Counted from the stretch's first letter, positions 41,543 through 50,058 are shown. The stretch is DNA of 64,000 nucleotides from Planosporangium thailandense (GCF_011947195.1 NZ_JAATVY010000016.1:1-64000); one strand, 5' to 3'. A program made the numbers and translations. Notes: generated by a model from the letters alone, not told the origin.

Positions 41543-41617
41543 ATGGATTGCAGTAGTAGTCCGGGCCATAGACGGCCCGTTGTCCGCCTGTCCTCGTATT
41601 CTTCCGGCGCGCGGTAA
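41543..41617 (+). CDS. 24-codon upstream ORF between riboswitch and transporter
   Basis: ATG 41543 follows the near-perfect ribosome site GGAAGGAGG (8-base spacing), better than many genes in the window. It encodes 24 residues, beginning MDCSSSPGHRRPVVRLSS and ending in YSSGAR before TAA. It lies in the long leader (about 310 bases) between the M-box and the NRAMP-family gene. It resembles a leader peptide that could couple translation to transport-gene expression. Whether the peptide itself has a function is unknown. Confidence 0.5.
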   Translation: MDCSSSPGHRRPVVRLSSYSSGAR

Positions 41618-41762
41618 CCACCTCTCCTGCGCGGCGTCCGGCCGCGCCCACGTCCACGCCATGATCGTGGCCGGTTGACGGGCCCCTGTGCGTTCACGCA
41701 GGGGGAATGGTGGCTGCGTGCCTTCCAACACCTGGCCCCGCTAGGGGCGCTGGGAGGCCACC

Positions 41763-43406
41763 ATGAGCGACACGATCCAGTTCCAGGCGCCGGCGCCGCG
41801 CGCGACCGCGGTGCTCGACGAGGCGCACCTCGGCGACATCCACGGCGCGCTTGGCACCATCCGCCTGGGCGACACCGCAGCCCGCAACGGACTGTCGGCG
41901 AAACTGAAGACACTGCTGGCGATCATCGGCCCCGGGCTGATCGTGATGGTCGGCGACAACGACGCGGGCGCCTTCGCCACCTACGGGCAGGCCGGGCAGG
42001 ACTACGGCACCCGGCTGCTGTGGACGCTGCTGCTGCTCGTACCCGTGCTGTATGTCAACCAGGAGATGGTGCTGCGGCTCGGCGCCGTGACCGGGGTCGG
42101 GCACGCCCGGCTGATCCTGGAGCGGTTCGGCACGTTCTGGGGCGCGTTCAGCGTGATCGACCTGTTCCTGCTCAACGCCCTGACACTGGTGACGGAGTTC
42201 ATCGGGATCACCCTGGCCAGCGGCTACCTGGGCCTGCCGAAGGTCGCCTCCGTCGTGCTGGCCGCCGTGATCATCGTCGCGTCGGCGTTCACCGGATCGT
42301 TCCGCCGCTTCGAACGGGTGGCCATCACGCTGTGCGCGGCGTCGCTGCTGCTGGTGCCGATCTACGTCATGGTCCACCCCGCGGCCTCCCGGATGGCCCG
42401 TGACTTCGTCGTGCCGTCCCTGCCCGGCGGATCCGGTCAGCTGGCCACGGTGATGCTGCTGGTCATCGGCATCGTGGGCACGACGGTGGCACCCTGGCAG
42501 CTGTTCTTCCAGCAGTCGTACGTGATCGACAAGCGGATCACCCCGTGGTTCATGCGCTACGAGAAGGCCGACCTGTGGCTCGGCATCGTCGTGGTCGTCG
42601 TCGGGGCGGCCGCGATGATGGGCTTCACCGCGGCGGCCTTCGCCGGCACGCACGGGTTCGCCCACTTCACCGACGCCGCCGGAATCGCCGCCGGGCTGCA
42701 GGCCAAGGCCGGCACGGTGGCCGGGGTGCTGTTCGCGATCGCGCTGCTCGACGCCTCGATCATTGGCGCGTTCGCGGTCTCGCTGTCCACCGCGTACGCC
42801 ATCGGCGACGTGCTCGGTCTCAAGCACTCCCTGCACCGTGGCGTGTCCGGAGCCAAGGGCTTCTACGCCGTCTACGCCGGACTCGTCGCCGCGGCGGCCG
42901 CCATCGTGCTCCTGCCCGGCTCCCCGCTCGGCCTGCTCACCGAGGGCGTGCAGACCCTCGCCGGGGTGCTGCTGCCCTCTGCGTCGGTGTTCCTGCTGCT
43001 GCTGTGCAACGACCGGGCCGTGCTCGGCCCGTGGGTGAACGGGCCACGCACCAACGCCTTCACCGCCGCCGTGATCGGGGTCCTGGTCACCCTGTCGGTA
43101 ATCCTGACCGCCGCCGTGCTGTTCCCCAACATCTCGGCGACCGCCATCCTGCAGATCATGGCCGCCTGCGGGGTCGCCGGGGTGATCGTCGCCGGGTACG
43201 CGTTCACCCGCCGCCGCTCCGGCACCGTCGAAGACCCGATCGACCGCACCGGGCGCGACACCTGGCGGATGCCCCCGCTGGAGACGCTGACCAAGCCGGT
43301 CATGTCGACCTCCTACAAGATCGGCATGGGCGCGCTGCGCACCTACCTGGTCATCGCGACGGTTCTGGTGATCATCAAGATCGTCCAGGTGGCGCTCGGC
43401 CGCTGA
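41763..43406 (+). CDS. NRAMP-family metal transporter, probable Mg2+ importer (NRMT-like)
   Basis: 547 residues from ATG 41763. Eleven or more transmembrane helices start at about residue 50. The metal-site motif DPGN of helix 1 is DAGA here (Asp67-Ala70 in GDNDAGAFATYGQAG), and MPHN of helix 6 is APWQ (243-246 in TTVAPWQLFF). Loss of the helix-6 Met, the soft ligand for Mn2+ and Fe2+, and of the Asn is what is known for the NRAMP-related magnesium transporters. Being under an M-box supports Mg2+ as the substrate. The extra ~40-residue cytoplasmic N-terminus has no domain I recognise. The protein ends 145 bases before mgtC. Confidence 0.88.
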   Translation: MSDTIQFQAPAPRATAVLDEAHLGDIHGALGTIRLGDTAARNGLSAKLKTLLAIIGPGLIVMVGDNDAGAFATYGQAGQDYGTRLLWTLLLLVPVLYVNQEMVLRLGAVTGVGHARLILERFGTFWGAFSVIDLFLLNALTLVTEFIGITLASGYLGLPKVASVVLAAVIIVASAFTGSFRRFERVAITLCAASLLLVPIYVMVHPAASRMARDFVVPSLPGGSGQLATVMLLVIGIVGTTVAPWQLFFQQSYVIDKRITPWFMRYEKADLWLGIVVVVVGAAAMMGFTAAAFAGTHGFAHFTDAAGIAAGLQAKAGTVAGVLFAIALLDASIIGAFAVSLSTAYAIGDVLGLKHSLHRGVSGAKGFYAVYAGLVAAAAAIVLLPGSPLGLLTEGVQTLAGVLLPSASVFLLLLCNDRAVLGPWVNGPRTNAFTAAVIGVLVTLSVILTAAVLFPNISATAILQIMAACGVAGVIVAGYAFTRRRSGTVEDPIDRTGRDTWRMPPLETLTKPVMSTSYKIGMGALRTYLVIATVLVIIKIVQVALGR

Positions 43407-43550
43407 CCACTCCCGGGGGCGCCGAAACTCCGGGAACGGCCCGACGATCCCCAGACCAGGCACGCCGCCAGCAAGCCAGTCGCCGCACGCCGGAAAGCCG
43501 CGCATTCTTGTCCAAACCGCTGCCGCACTGCCGCCCGAAGGAGGTGCCCC

Positions 43551-44279
43551 GTGCACGCACTGACCACCCTCGAGTTCCTGACCCGGCTGGCCACAGGCGT
43601 GGCCTGTGGTGCCCTCATCGGCATTGAGCGGCAGTGGCGCGCCCGCATGGCGGGCCTGCGCACCAACGCCCTCGTCGCCACGGGCGCCACGCTGTTCGTG
43701 CTGTACAGCGTGGCGACCAGCGACCCGGCCAGCCCCACCCGGGTCGCCTCCTACGTCGTGTCCGGCATCGGCTTCCTCGGCGGCGGCGTCATCCTGCGCG
43801 ACCGCGGCGGGGTCCGCGGGCTCAACACCGCCGCCACCCTGTGGTGCTCCGCGGCCGTCGGCGTGCTGTCGGCCACCGGCAAGACCACGTTCGCCCTCCT
43901 CGGCACCGCCACCGTCCTCGCCGTTCACCTCGTCCTGCGCCCCGCCGGACGCCTGCTCGACCGCGCACCGTCGGCCGGCTCCGACCCGGACACCACCCAG
44001 GCCGCCACCATCCACCTGGTCTGCGAACGCGGCGACGAGCCGCACATCCGCGCCCTGCTCCTGCAGTCGCTGGCAGCCAGCGGCCTGACCCCAACCGGTC
44101 TGCGCGCACAGCGCGGGCAGACCGAAGCCGTCAGCCTGCGTGCCACCGTCACCGTCAGCGGCGACACCGCCCAAGCCCTGGAGCCCGCCATCGCCCGCCT
44201 GTCCCTGGAACCCGGCATCCAGGACCTGCACTGGCGCCTCGACGAAGACGACACCGTACGCGAGCCCGTTCCCGTCTGA
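43551..44279 (+). CDS. mgtC: MgtC/SapB-family membrane protein
   Basis: 242 residues from GTG 43551 with AAGGAGG upstream. The N-terminal ~130 residues are the MgtC domain: EFLTRLATGVACGALIGIERQWR, GLRTNALVATGATLFVLYS, YVVSGIGFLGGGVILRDRGGVRGLNTAATLWCSAAVGVL. A soluble ACT-like C-terminal domain follows (~145-235). MgtC helps bacteria survive low Mg2+ and modulates the F-ATPase in Salmonella. It is in the M-box operon, consistent with magnesium-stress control. Confidence 0.92.
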   Translation: MHALTTLEFLTRLATGVACGALIGIERQWRARMAGLRTNALVATGATLFVLYSVATSDPASPTRVASYVVSGIGFLGGGVILRDRGGVRGLNTAATLWCSAAVGVLSATGKTTFALLGTATVLAVHLVLRPAGRLLDRAPSAGSDPDTTQAATIHLVCERGDEPHIRALLLQSLAASGLTPTGLRAQRGQTEAVSLRATVTVSGDTAQALEPAIARLSLEPGIQDLHWRLDEDDTVREPVPV

Positions 44280-44313
44280 CCGGCCCTCGCGCACCGCCAG
44301 ATAGGCTAAGCAC

Positions 44314-44535
44314 ATGACGGCCCTGCCGATCGCCTACGGCGTGCCGTGCACACACAAGTGCGGGCCAGCCTGGCACGGGCTGATCTACCTCGCGGTCCTT
44401 GCCGCGGTCGTGCTCGTGGTCATCGCCCGCGCCGGGTACTTCGGCCAACTACGCCATCGCATTCGCCACGTGGGACACAGTCCTCACCGCAACAAGCACC
44501 ATCCGTCAACGGGCGCCGGCCGGCGGCACCACTGA
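44314..44535 (+). CDS. Small His-rich single-helix membrane protein
   Basis: 73 residues. One helix (GLIYLAVLAAVVLVVIARAGYF, about 22-43) is followed by a His/Arg-rich tail (RHRIRHVGHSPHRNKHH). No ribosome site, but TAGGCT six bases before the ATG could be the -10 box of a leaderless transcript. It follows mgtC by 34 bases. A small partner of the transporter or MgtC, as with MgtR/MgtS-type peptides, is an attractive guess with no sequence similarity to support it. Confidence 0.45.
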   Translation: MTALPIAYGVPCTHKCGPAWHGLIYLAVLAAVVLVVIARAGYFGQLRHRIRHVGHSPHRNKHHPSTGAGRRHH

Positions 44536-44571
44536 CCAGTACGGCCAACCGATCACCCCAGCCCGCGTCCG

Positions 44572-45582
44572 TCACGCCTCGTCCGCCGGGGCCTGCGCAC
44601 CACCCAGCAACGTCCCCAACGCCCGGTTGGTGCGGTTGGCGCGCACCGCCGCCCGCTGCTGACCCGCCGTCACGTCGATGTAGTTCTGGCTCGTCGCCAG
44701 GCTCGCGTGCCCCAGCAGCCACATGATCTCCGACGCCGTCGCCCCGTCCTCGGCCAACCGGGTCGCGAACGTGTGCCGCAACGCGTGCAACTGCGCACCC
44801 CGCGGCACCCGGTCGGTGATCCCGGCCCGCCGGTAACACGACTCCACCAGGTACTGCAGCCCACCGCGGCGCAACGGCTCACCGTGCCGGTCGACCAGCA
44901 GCGCCGAGTCCGTCCGCACCGTATGGGCGCCGAACCGCCGCCGCCGGCTGTCCAGATAGCGCTCCAGCACCGCATCCAGCTCGGGCTCGACCGGCACCAC
45001 CCGAGGCCGACCACCCTTACCGGCAACCTCCACCCGGCGCTCCCGCGGCCGGCCGGTGAACGAACCCACCCGCAGCGCCAGCAGCTCCGACAGCCGCAGC
45101 CCCGCGCACAACGCCAACGCCAGCACCGCCACGTCGCGCTCCGGCCACGGATGGCGCTGACGCCGGTCGTCGCGCGCCACCGCCGTCAACAACCGCTCCG
45201 GAGTGTCCTCACCACGCAGCGGCTTCGGCAGGGGGACAGGGGCGCTCGGCCGGTCCACCGCCGACATCGGATTCCCGGCCACGACACCGTCAGCCACCAG
45301 AAACGTGAAGAAGTTGTTCCACGTCGACCAGGCACGGTAGACCGAGGCGGGGGCGCGGGGAGTGGCGAACGTCGCGAAGGCGGTGCGCAGCGCCCGGGTC
45401 GTGAGCGCGGAGATCGGCAGCGTGGCGAGGGGGAGGGGAGCGGCCTCCGCGACCAGCCCGGCGACGGCCACCAGATCACGCCGGTACGCCTGAAGGGTGT
45501 GCGGAGAGGGTTTACGCGCCGCGCGGGCGGCCAGAAACTCTTCGATCAGCGCCAGAACGCGTTCGTCCTCTTTGTCCTGCAT
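44572..45582 (-). CDS. Tyrosine recombinase (integrase/XerC-type)
   Basis: 336 residues from ATG 45582. An N-terminal SAM-like core-binding domain (KPSPHTLQAYRRDLVAV ... RAWSTWNNFFTFLV) precedes the catalytic domain: Arg in AGLRLSELLAL, Lys in GKGGRPRVVPV, HALRHTFATRL, His in LGHASLATSQNYID with the nucleophile Tyr. All five to six catalytic residues are present. No tRNA gene, excisionase or phage genes are adjacent. The start codon is inside an inverted repeat, suggesting tight autoregulation or leaderless expression. Confidence 0.92.
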   Translation of the reverse strand: MQDKEDERVLALIEEFLAARAARKPSPHTLQAYRRDLVAVAGLVAEAAPLPLATLPISALTTRALRTAFATFATPRAPASVYRAWSTWNNFFTFLVADGVVAGNPMSAVDRPSAPVPLPKPLRGEDTPERLLTAVARDDRRQRHPWPERDVAVLALALCAGLRLSELLALRVGSFTGRPRERRVEVAGKGGRPRVVPVEPELDAVLERYLDSRRRRFGAHTVRTDSALLVDRHGEPLRRGGLQYLVESCYRRAGITDRVPRGAQLHALRHTFATRLAEDGATASEIMWLLGHASLATSQNYIDVTAGQQRAAVRANRTNRALGTLLGGAQAPADEA

Positions 45583-45597
45583 AAGGAATATTATGCA
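45578..45597. promoter_or_regulatory. Palindrome over the integrase start
   Basis: TGCATAA (45578-45584), GGAATA, TTATGCA (45591-45597). The integrase ATG is in the left arm as written (the right arm on its own strand); CATAAT there also reads as a -10 box 7 bases from the ATG. A related site, ATAATG-TG-CATTAT (45965-45978), lies ~370 bases away. Confidence 0.45.
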
Positions 45598-46410
45598 TGA
45601 TTTACCGGTACTCGTCGATGGACGGGAAGAGGGGTTGCCCGACGGTCGGACCGGCGCTTGCGACGCGCCTCTCGCGTCCGCCTCGAGAAGCGTCCGCGTC
45701 GACGAGCGGGCACGCTGGCACAACGGGGCGCGCGACGGAGCGTCGACGAAGGTCGGGTGCGGCGACGGTTCAGCGCCGATAGACGAATCCGGGGGCTGCG
45801 GACGCTGTCTGTGCGGGCCGCCACAGGGCGCCGCGTCACGAGCATCCGGCGTGCCGTGTCCGTGGCGCGCGTGGGCCATTTCTCCTGTGTGTCGTGCCGA
45901 CGTCACGAGGGGCCGGGGTGCCCCAGGGAAGCCCCTCTCCGAGCCTTCACCCACTCAGCTTGACATAATGTGCATTATCGACCAACTATTACCGTCCTGG
46001 ATCCGCACTCGTCAAGGGCCTGTCTCCGCCCCGCGACAGACCGGAGCTTTCGTGCGGTACGTCGTACCGATGCCGACGGTCGCGTCGCGTCACGCGCGTA
46101 CGGTCGGCATCCGCTCGCTGACGTCGGCGCTGGACGCGCGTTACCGTGGCGCACCGCCGGGACGCCCGGCGCGCCGGCACCCAAGTCGGCCGTCGGCGTG
46201 ATCGCTTGTGGATCGGCTGGCCGGGTCCGTCGTCACCGACCGGCATGCCCGGCTTTCGTGGTGGGTCTCCCCCATGTGGCCACGCCTTCGCGACACTATA
46301 TCGAATTTGTCCTATATGGGCGGTTTCGCGGTGAGGTGTGGGACTAGGTGACGTCGGCAGGGGTAGTCGGCCCGAGGTCCGCTCCACTCGACGTGATCAG
46401 GAGGAGCCTG
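45598..46410. other. Gene-poor spacer with palindromes
   Basis: No coding sequence with a ribosome site and sensible composition is seen in these ~810 bases. Two features stand out: ATAATG-TG-CATTAT at 45965-45978, and near 46297-46320 a duplicated CTATAT in an AT-rich stretch (CACTATATCGAATTTGTCC). The latter probably contains the promoter of the ferritin-like gene at 46411. Confidence 0.4.
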
Positions 46411-46905
46411 ATGGCAATCAGCAATCCCAAGGACCTGTTGCTCTACGAGATGTCCGGCGTGCTCGACGCGGAGAAGAAGACCGCCGCGTGGAAGGGCGAG
46501 ATCGCCGGCCAGATCCGGAACGGAAACGTGCAGCAGATGTTCCGTGCGGAGCAGCAGGAGGGTCAGCAGAGGATCAAGAACCTGGAGTCGTGTTTCCAGG
46601 CTCTCGGTGGCCGGCCCAGTGACGTTCCCTGTCTGATGGTCGACGGGGTGCGGGCGGAGGCTCAGCAGTTCATGAGCCAGCAGCCCTCACCGGAGTGCCT
46701 CGAGATGTTCGCCGTGGGCACCATGATGAAGCTCTCGGCGTACGGGAGTGGCGCCTACGCCGGCCTGGTCGACAAGGCCACCTCCATGGGACAGACGCAG
46801 TGTGCCCAGATCCTGGCGAGCAACCTGGTCATGAAGGAAGAGAGCGTCGGCCGGCTGAAGCGGATCAGCCACGAGATGAACCAGCGGGTGATGGCCACCG
46901 CTTAG
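46411..46905 (+). CDS. Ferritin-like DUF892 (YciE/YciF) domain protein
   Basis: 164 residues from ATG 46411 with AGGAGGAG upstream. The four-helix pattern fits DUF892: DLLLYEMSGVLDAEKKTAAW, QMFRAEQQEGQQRIKNLESCFQALGGRPS, ECLEMFAVGTMMKLSAYGSGAYAGLVDKA, LASNLVMKEESVGRLKRIS. The Glu/His iron ligands of the third helix (KVEHYEI in typical members) look lost, so metal binding may be weak or absent. The family is associated with general stress. Confidence 0.7.
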   Translation: MAISNPKDLLLYEMSGVLDAEKKTAAWKGEIAGQIRNGNVQQMFRAEQQEGQQRIKNLESCFQALGGRPSDVPCLMVDGVRAEAQQFMSQQPSPECLEMFAVGTMMKLSAYGSGAYAGLVDKATSMGQTQCAQILASNLVMKEESVGRLKRISHEMNQRVMATA

Positions 46906-47075
46906 CGGCCGGGGACTACGTGAACGTTCTGGTCGGCGGTGTCGGCGCAGCGGGTGCCGGTGCCGTCGACCTTCGCGTGCCGGTGGGAGCTGACGTACGG
47001 AAGGGCGTCGCGCCGATCTGCCGGACCCTGCTGCTAGAACATATGTACCGAAGGCATGTGGGGAAGGGTTCGACC

Positions 47076-47846
47076 ATGGCCGTACGCAACAATGCCCGTG
47101 GGCTGTCGCCGGAGGAGTTGGCGCACATCCGCGGCGCCCTTGCCGCGGGTCGGCGGCCCAAGGTGATCTTCACTCAGGCTGCCGGGCAGATCGCCGGCCA
47201 GCACGGCCAGGTCGTGGAGCTGGGCGACCCGGAGCGCAGCGAGGAGTGGGTGGTGGTCCGGTTCGGGCGTGACGAGCTGCCGTTCTCCCCCACGGATCTG
47301 GCGATGGCGCCCAAGGGCGCGGCGCCACGGCGGGCTGCGAAGGTGACGAGCCGGTCGCCGGCAACGGCGCCCGTCGCGCCCGGTGCGCCGTTGCTGCCAC
47401 CAGCGGAGCCTTCGGTGGCCAAGCCTGCCGCTGCTCCCCCGCCGGTCGCGGCTGCCGCGCCGGCCGGTGGGGACCGGACGGCCCAGGCTGCGGGTAGGTC
47501 GGCGGCTGAGGGTGGTGCGCGGCCCGGCCGGCCGGCGGCGAAGGCGGCGGCTCGCAAGGCCGGTCGTGGTAGGCAGCCGTCGGCGCTGACGGTCACGGTG
47601 ACCTATGCCGACGGCGAGTGGACGGTCGCCGCGCATCAGGGCGGCAAGGTGCTCGCCAAGCCCTATCTGATCAAGGCGGCGGAGGCGCTGAAGATGGTGG
47701 GGATGCTCGACGTTCCGGGGGTTCAGGAGGCCGTCGAGGAGATCGTGGCGGCGGACCGGGCCGAGGCGGAAGCCACGGCGGAGCGGCTGCGCGCGGAGTT
47801 GGCGGAGGTCGAGGCGCGTCTGGCGGAGCTTCGCGGCACGTCCTGA
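47076..47846 (+). CDS. Unknown protein with basic Ala/Pro-rich linker and coiled-coil end
   Basis: 256 residues from ATG 47076 with GGGAAGGG upstream. Residues 1-80 form a small domain (GLSPEELAHIRGALAAGRRPKVIF, EWVVVRFGRDELPFSPTDLAM). Then comes a ~90-residue Ala/Pro/Arg/Lys-rich linker (KAAARKAGRGRQPS), and a C-terminal module with TVTYADGEWTVAAHQGGKVLAKP, ending in a Glu/Arg-rich coiled coil (AEATAERLRAELAEVEARLAEL). The layout recalls nucleoid-associated or histone-like proteins, but I do not recognise the family. Confidence 0.75.
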   Translation: MAVRNNARGLSPEELAHIRGALAAGRRPKVIFTQAAGQIAGQHGQVVELGDPERSEEWVVVRFGRDELPFSPTDLAMAPKGAAPRRAAKVTSRSPATAPVAPGAPLLPPAEPSVAKPAAAPPPVAAAAPAGGDRTAQAAGRSAAEGGARPGRPAAKAAARKAGRGRQPSALTVTVTYADGEWTVAAHQGGKVLAKPYLIKAAEALKMVGMLDVPGVQEAVEEIVAADRAEAEATAERLRAELAEVEARLAELRGTS

Positions 47847-47989
47847 CCGGGCGGTTGGCGCCGACGTGCTCCCTGGGGGGCGACCTACCCACGCGACAAA
47901 GTCACTCGGATTAAGCGCTTCCTTAGCTTTCGCTTTAAATCGGATTTTGCCCCTCCCGCCCGAATTGGCCGCCCCGCATCCTGGGATGG

Positions 47990-48014
47990 AACGTGATTGC
48001 AACTTCCATTCTGA
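47990..48014 (+). promoter_or_regulatory. Candidate SigE-type promoter (AAC-N17-TCTGA)
   Basis: GGAAC (47988-47992) and TCTGA (48010-48014) with 17 bases between AAC and TCT resemble the cell-envelope sigma-E promoter of Streptomyces. It lies 35 bases upstream of the GTG at 48049. The AT-rich stretch GGATTAAGCGCTTCCTTAGC precedes it. Confidence 0.4.
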
Positions 48015-48048
48015 GACTTCCGCATGCTGCGGTCGGTGAGGCGGGCCT

Positions 48049-48381
48049 GTGACGAACGTCAGTCGGTGGGTGTCCGTGTTCTGCGGCGCCGCTGCCGCCC
48101 TGGCGCTGTCCACCTGGGGTACACACATGGCGCTCGCCGCCCTGCTCGGCGATTCCGCCGGCCCGGCGCCGGGAGGCGGGCGCGGATGCGCGGTGGTGAC
48201 CGCCTGCCCGCCGTACCGCTACCTCGACGACCGCCCGCCGGCACCGGAGTCGGGACAGTTCCCGGACACCTGGTTGCCGGTCGCGCCGCCCGCACCCGCG
48301 CCCACCGGGCAGCCGGACTCCCCCAGCGCCGGCGCCTCCCCCACGGCCGCCCCCGCTGGCGGCGGGCCCACCCACCGGTGA
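48049..48381 (+). CDS. Small secreted Pro/Ser-rich protein
   Basis: 110 residues from GTG 48049. A signal sequence (VSVFCGAAAALALSTWGTHMALA) precedes a Gly-rich stretch, two cysteines (RGCAVVTACPPYRYL) and a Pro/Ala/Ser/Thr tail. No family recognised. It begins the transcription unit ahead of the larger secreted gene, 40 bases upstream of it. Confidence 0.65.
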   Translation: MTNVSRWVSVFCGAAAALALSTWGTHMALAALLGDSAGPAPGGGRGCAVVTACPPYRYLDDRPPAPESGQFPDTWLPVAPPAPAPTGQPDSPSAGASPTAAPAGGGPTHR

Positions 48382-48420
48382 CCGCGGCAAACGATCCACA
48401 GGAAAGGTCAGCGCCAGTCC

Positions 48421-50058
48421 ATGCATAACCAGCGGTACGAATCGCCAGGCCGGGACGCCGCGCGACGAGGTGTACGCCGCCAACCACGACGTGTGCTCGT
48501 CGTCGCGGTCAGCCTGCTCGTCCCCCTCGCGCTGATGGTCGGGGGTCGGATGGCGCTCGCCGCCCAGAACAACTCCGACCAGGCCAACCCCAACTGCACG
48601 TTGATCGTGCCGCCCCAGCCTCTCAGCGCTGCAGGCCTGGCCACGCCGTACCGGCTCGTGGCCACCAACCCCCGTCAGGGCCCCTGCCGTGAGGCCAACG
48701 CCAACCAGGCGGCGTTCGTGCAGGGCACGGTGCTCGACCCGGCCACGGGCAAGCTGTCGGTGTACAACCCGCTCGTCGTCGACGACCGCCAGCGCCCCGC
48801 CGCGACGCCGGTCACGCCGACGCTGCCGGCCGGCGCGGTCGTCGGCCTGTGGTTCGGCTTCAACGGCACCAACCTGACCCTGCGCGACACCAACGGAAGC
48901 CTGAAGGCGGGTCACTGCGTCAACGGCCTGGGCACCTCGGTGTTCGGCGAGTACGCCTACTGCAACGCGCCGGAGTTCTTCCGGGCCGCGAACGACGCCA
49001 TCGCGGCCGGCAAGCTCGTCGTGCCGCCGCTGGGCACCGCCGCCGATGGGCAGGCCTGTCCGAGCACCCGCGACTTCAGCGCGGTCGACCAGGACCAGAG
49101 CGACAACGTCACCGCCACGTACCTGGTCGTGGGCAACACGGCGGCGCAGAACACCGCCGCCAACCGGGCCCGGCTGGGTGGCCGCGGCAAGGTCCAGGTC
49201 AACGCCAGCGACAACCTGCTGGTCGACCAGTTCATCGACAAAGCTCTCGGCTGTACCCCGTTCACGGCCCCCGACCTGGCCGACAACAACACGATGGTCA
49301 CGTCGCTGGCGCTCAACGAGTTGCAGGCGGCGGCCGGGCAGGGCGCGCCGGTCGCCCTGGTGCCGCCGAACGACCCCATGGTCCTGGTCAACAACAGGAC
49401 CAGCCTGGCGAAGGTGAACCTGTACCGCGCGGGCGTGGACATGCCGCCGCTCGACCAGGCGGGAAACCTCGCGACCACGTACTGCCAGAACATGATCGAC
49501 ATTCAGCAGAAGCGGCTGCAGGCCGACCGGGGCCTGTTCAGCCGGGTGACCTCACCGGACCCGGCGGCCGCCAACAATTTGTTCAGCTTCCTGGCCAACC
49601 GGCTCGACACCTCGTTCGCCAACCTCGGCTGCCGCAACCTGCTGCGGATGAACAGCCCGGTGACGCTGATCCAGCGCAACGGCGTCGTGGTCGACGCCCT
49701 CTTCTTCGGCCAGGGCAGGACGGTCACCGCGAAGCCGACCACCGGCGGCGGGACCGGCACCTCCGGCCGGGGCCGCGCCGGCGCGAGCGCCACGGCGAGC
49801 CCGACCCGCGCCGGGGCGGCCGGCGCCGCCACGGTCGCGCCGAGCACCCCGTCGGGCGCGAGCGGCATGCCGACCGGCCCGAGCCGCCGATCGACCCGCC
49901 CGACCGGCGTTCCGGCGCCCAGCGCCCCGGCCGGGTCGCCGCCGGCGGGTACGTCCGCCAGCAGCACGCCGTCCCCCGCCCCCACCCGCGCGCCGGTCCT
50001 GCGGCCCGACCCCAACACCGCCGGCGACGGCACGAACGCCAAGCACGGCACGTTCTAG
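48421..50058 (+). CDS. Large secreted protein of unknown function
   Basis: 545 residues. A basic N-terminus and signal/anchor helix (RVLVVAVSLLVPLALMVGG RMALA) precede a ~420-residue domain. It has scattered cysteines (NPNCTL, GPCREA, GHCVNG, EYAYCNAP, GQACPST, LGCTPF, TYCQNM, LGCRNLL), suggesting disulfides. Recurrent phrases such as VVGLWFGFNGTNLTLR and GLGTSVFGEYAYC occur. The last ~110 residues are an Ala/Thr/Ser/Pro-rich tail, like a cell-wall-spanning stalk. No sorting signal is seen. I do not recognise the family. Confidence 0.85.
   Translation: MHNQRYESPGRDAARRGVRRQPRRVLVVAVSLLVPLALMVGGRMALAAQNNSDQANPNCTLIVPPQPLSAAGLATPYRLVATNPRQGPCREANANQAAFVQGTVLDPATGKLSVYNPLVVDDRQRPAATPVTPTLPAGAVVGLWFGFNGTNLTLRDTNGSLKAGHCVNGLGTSVFGEYAYCNAPEFFRAANDAIAAGKLVVPPLGTAADGQACPSTRDFSAVDQDQSDNVTATYLVVGNTAAQNTAANRARLGGRGKVQVNASDNLLVDQFIDKALGCTPFTAPDLADNNTMVTSLALNELQAAAGQGAPVALVPPNDPMVLVNNRTSLAKVNLYRAGVDMPPLDQAGNLATTYCQNMIDIQQKRLQADRGLFSRVTSPDPAAANNLFSFLANRLDTSFANLGCRNLLRMNSPVTLIQRNGVVVDALFFGQGRTVTAKPTTGGGTGTSGRGRAGASATASPTRAGAAGAATVAPSTPSGASGMPTGPSRRSTRPTGVPAPSAPAGSPPAGTSASSTPSPAPTRAPVLRPDPNTAGDGTNAKHGTF

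Noticed and set aside
41694-44315. A ~870-codon minus-strand frame opposite the NRAMP-like and mgtC genes
   Set aside because: Same high-GC mirror effect; low-complexity composition rich in Gly, Gln, His and Asp, no motif.
44536-46410. tRNA gene as integration site for the integrase
   Set aside because: No cloverleaf-like sequence with a T-loop GGTTCRANNCC was seen on either strand.
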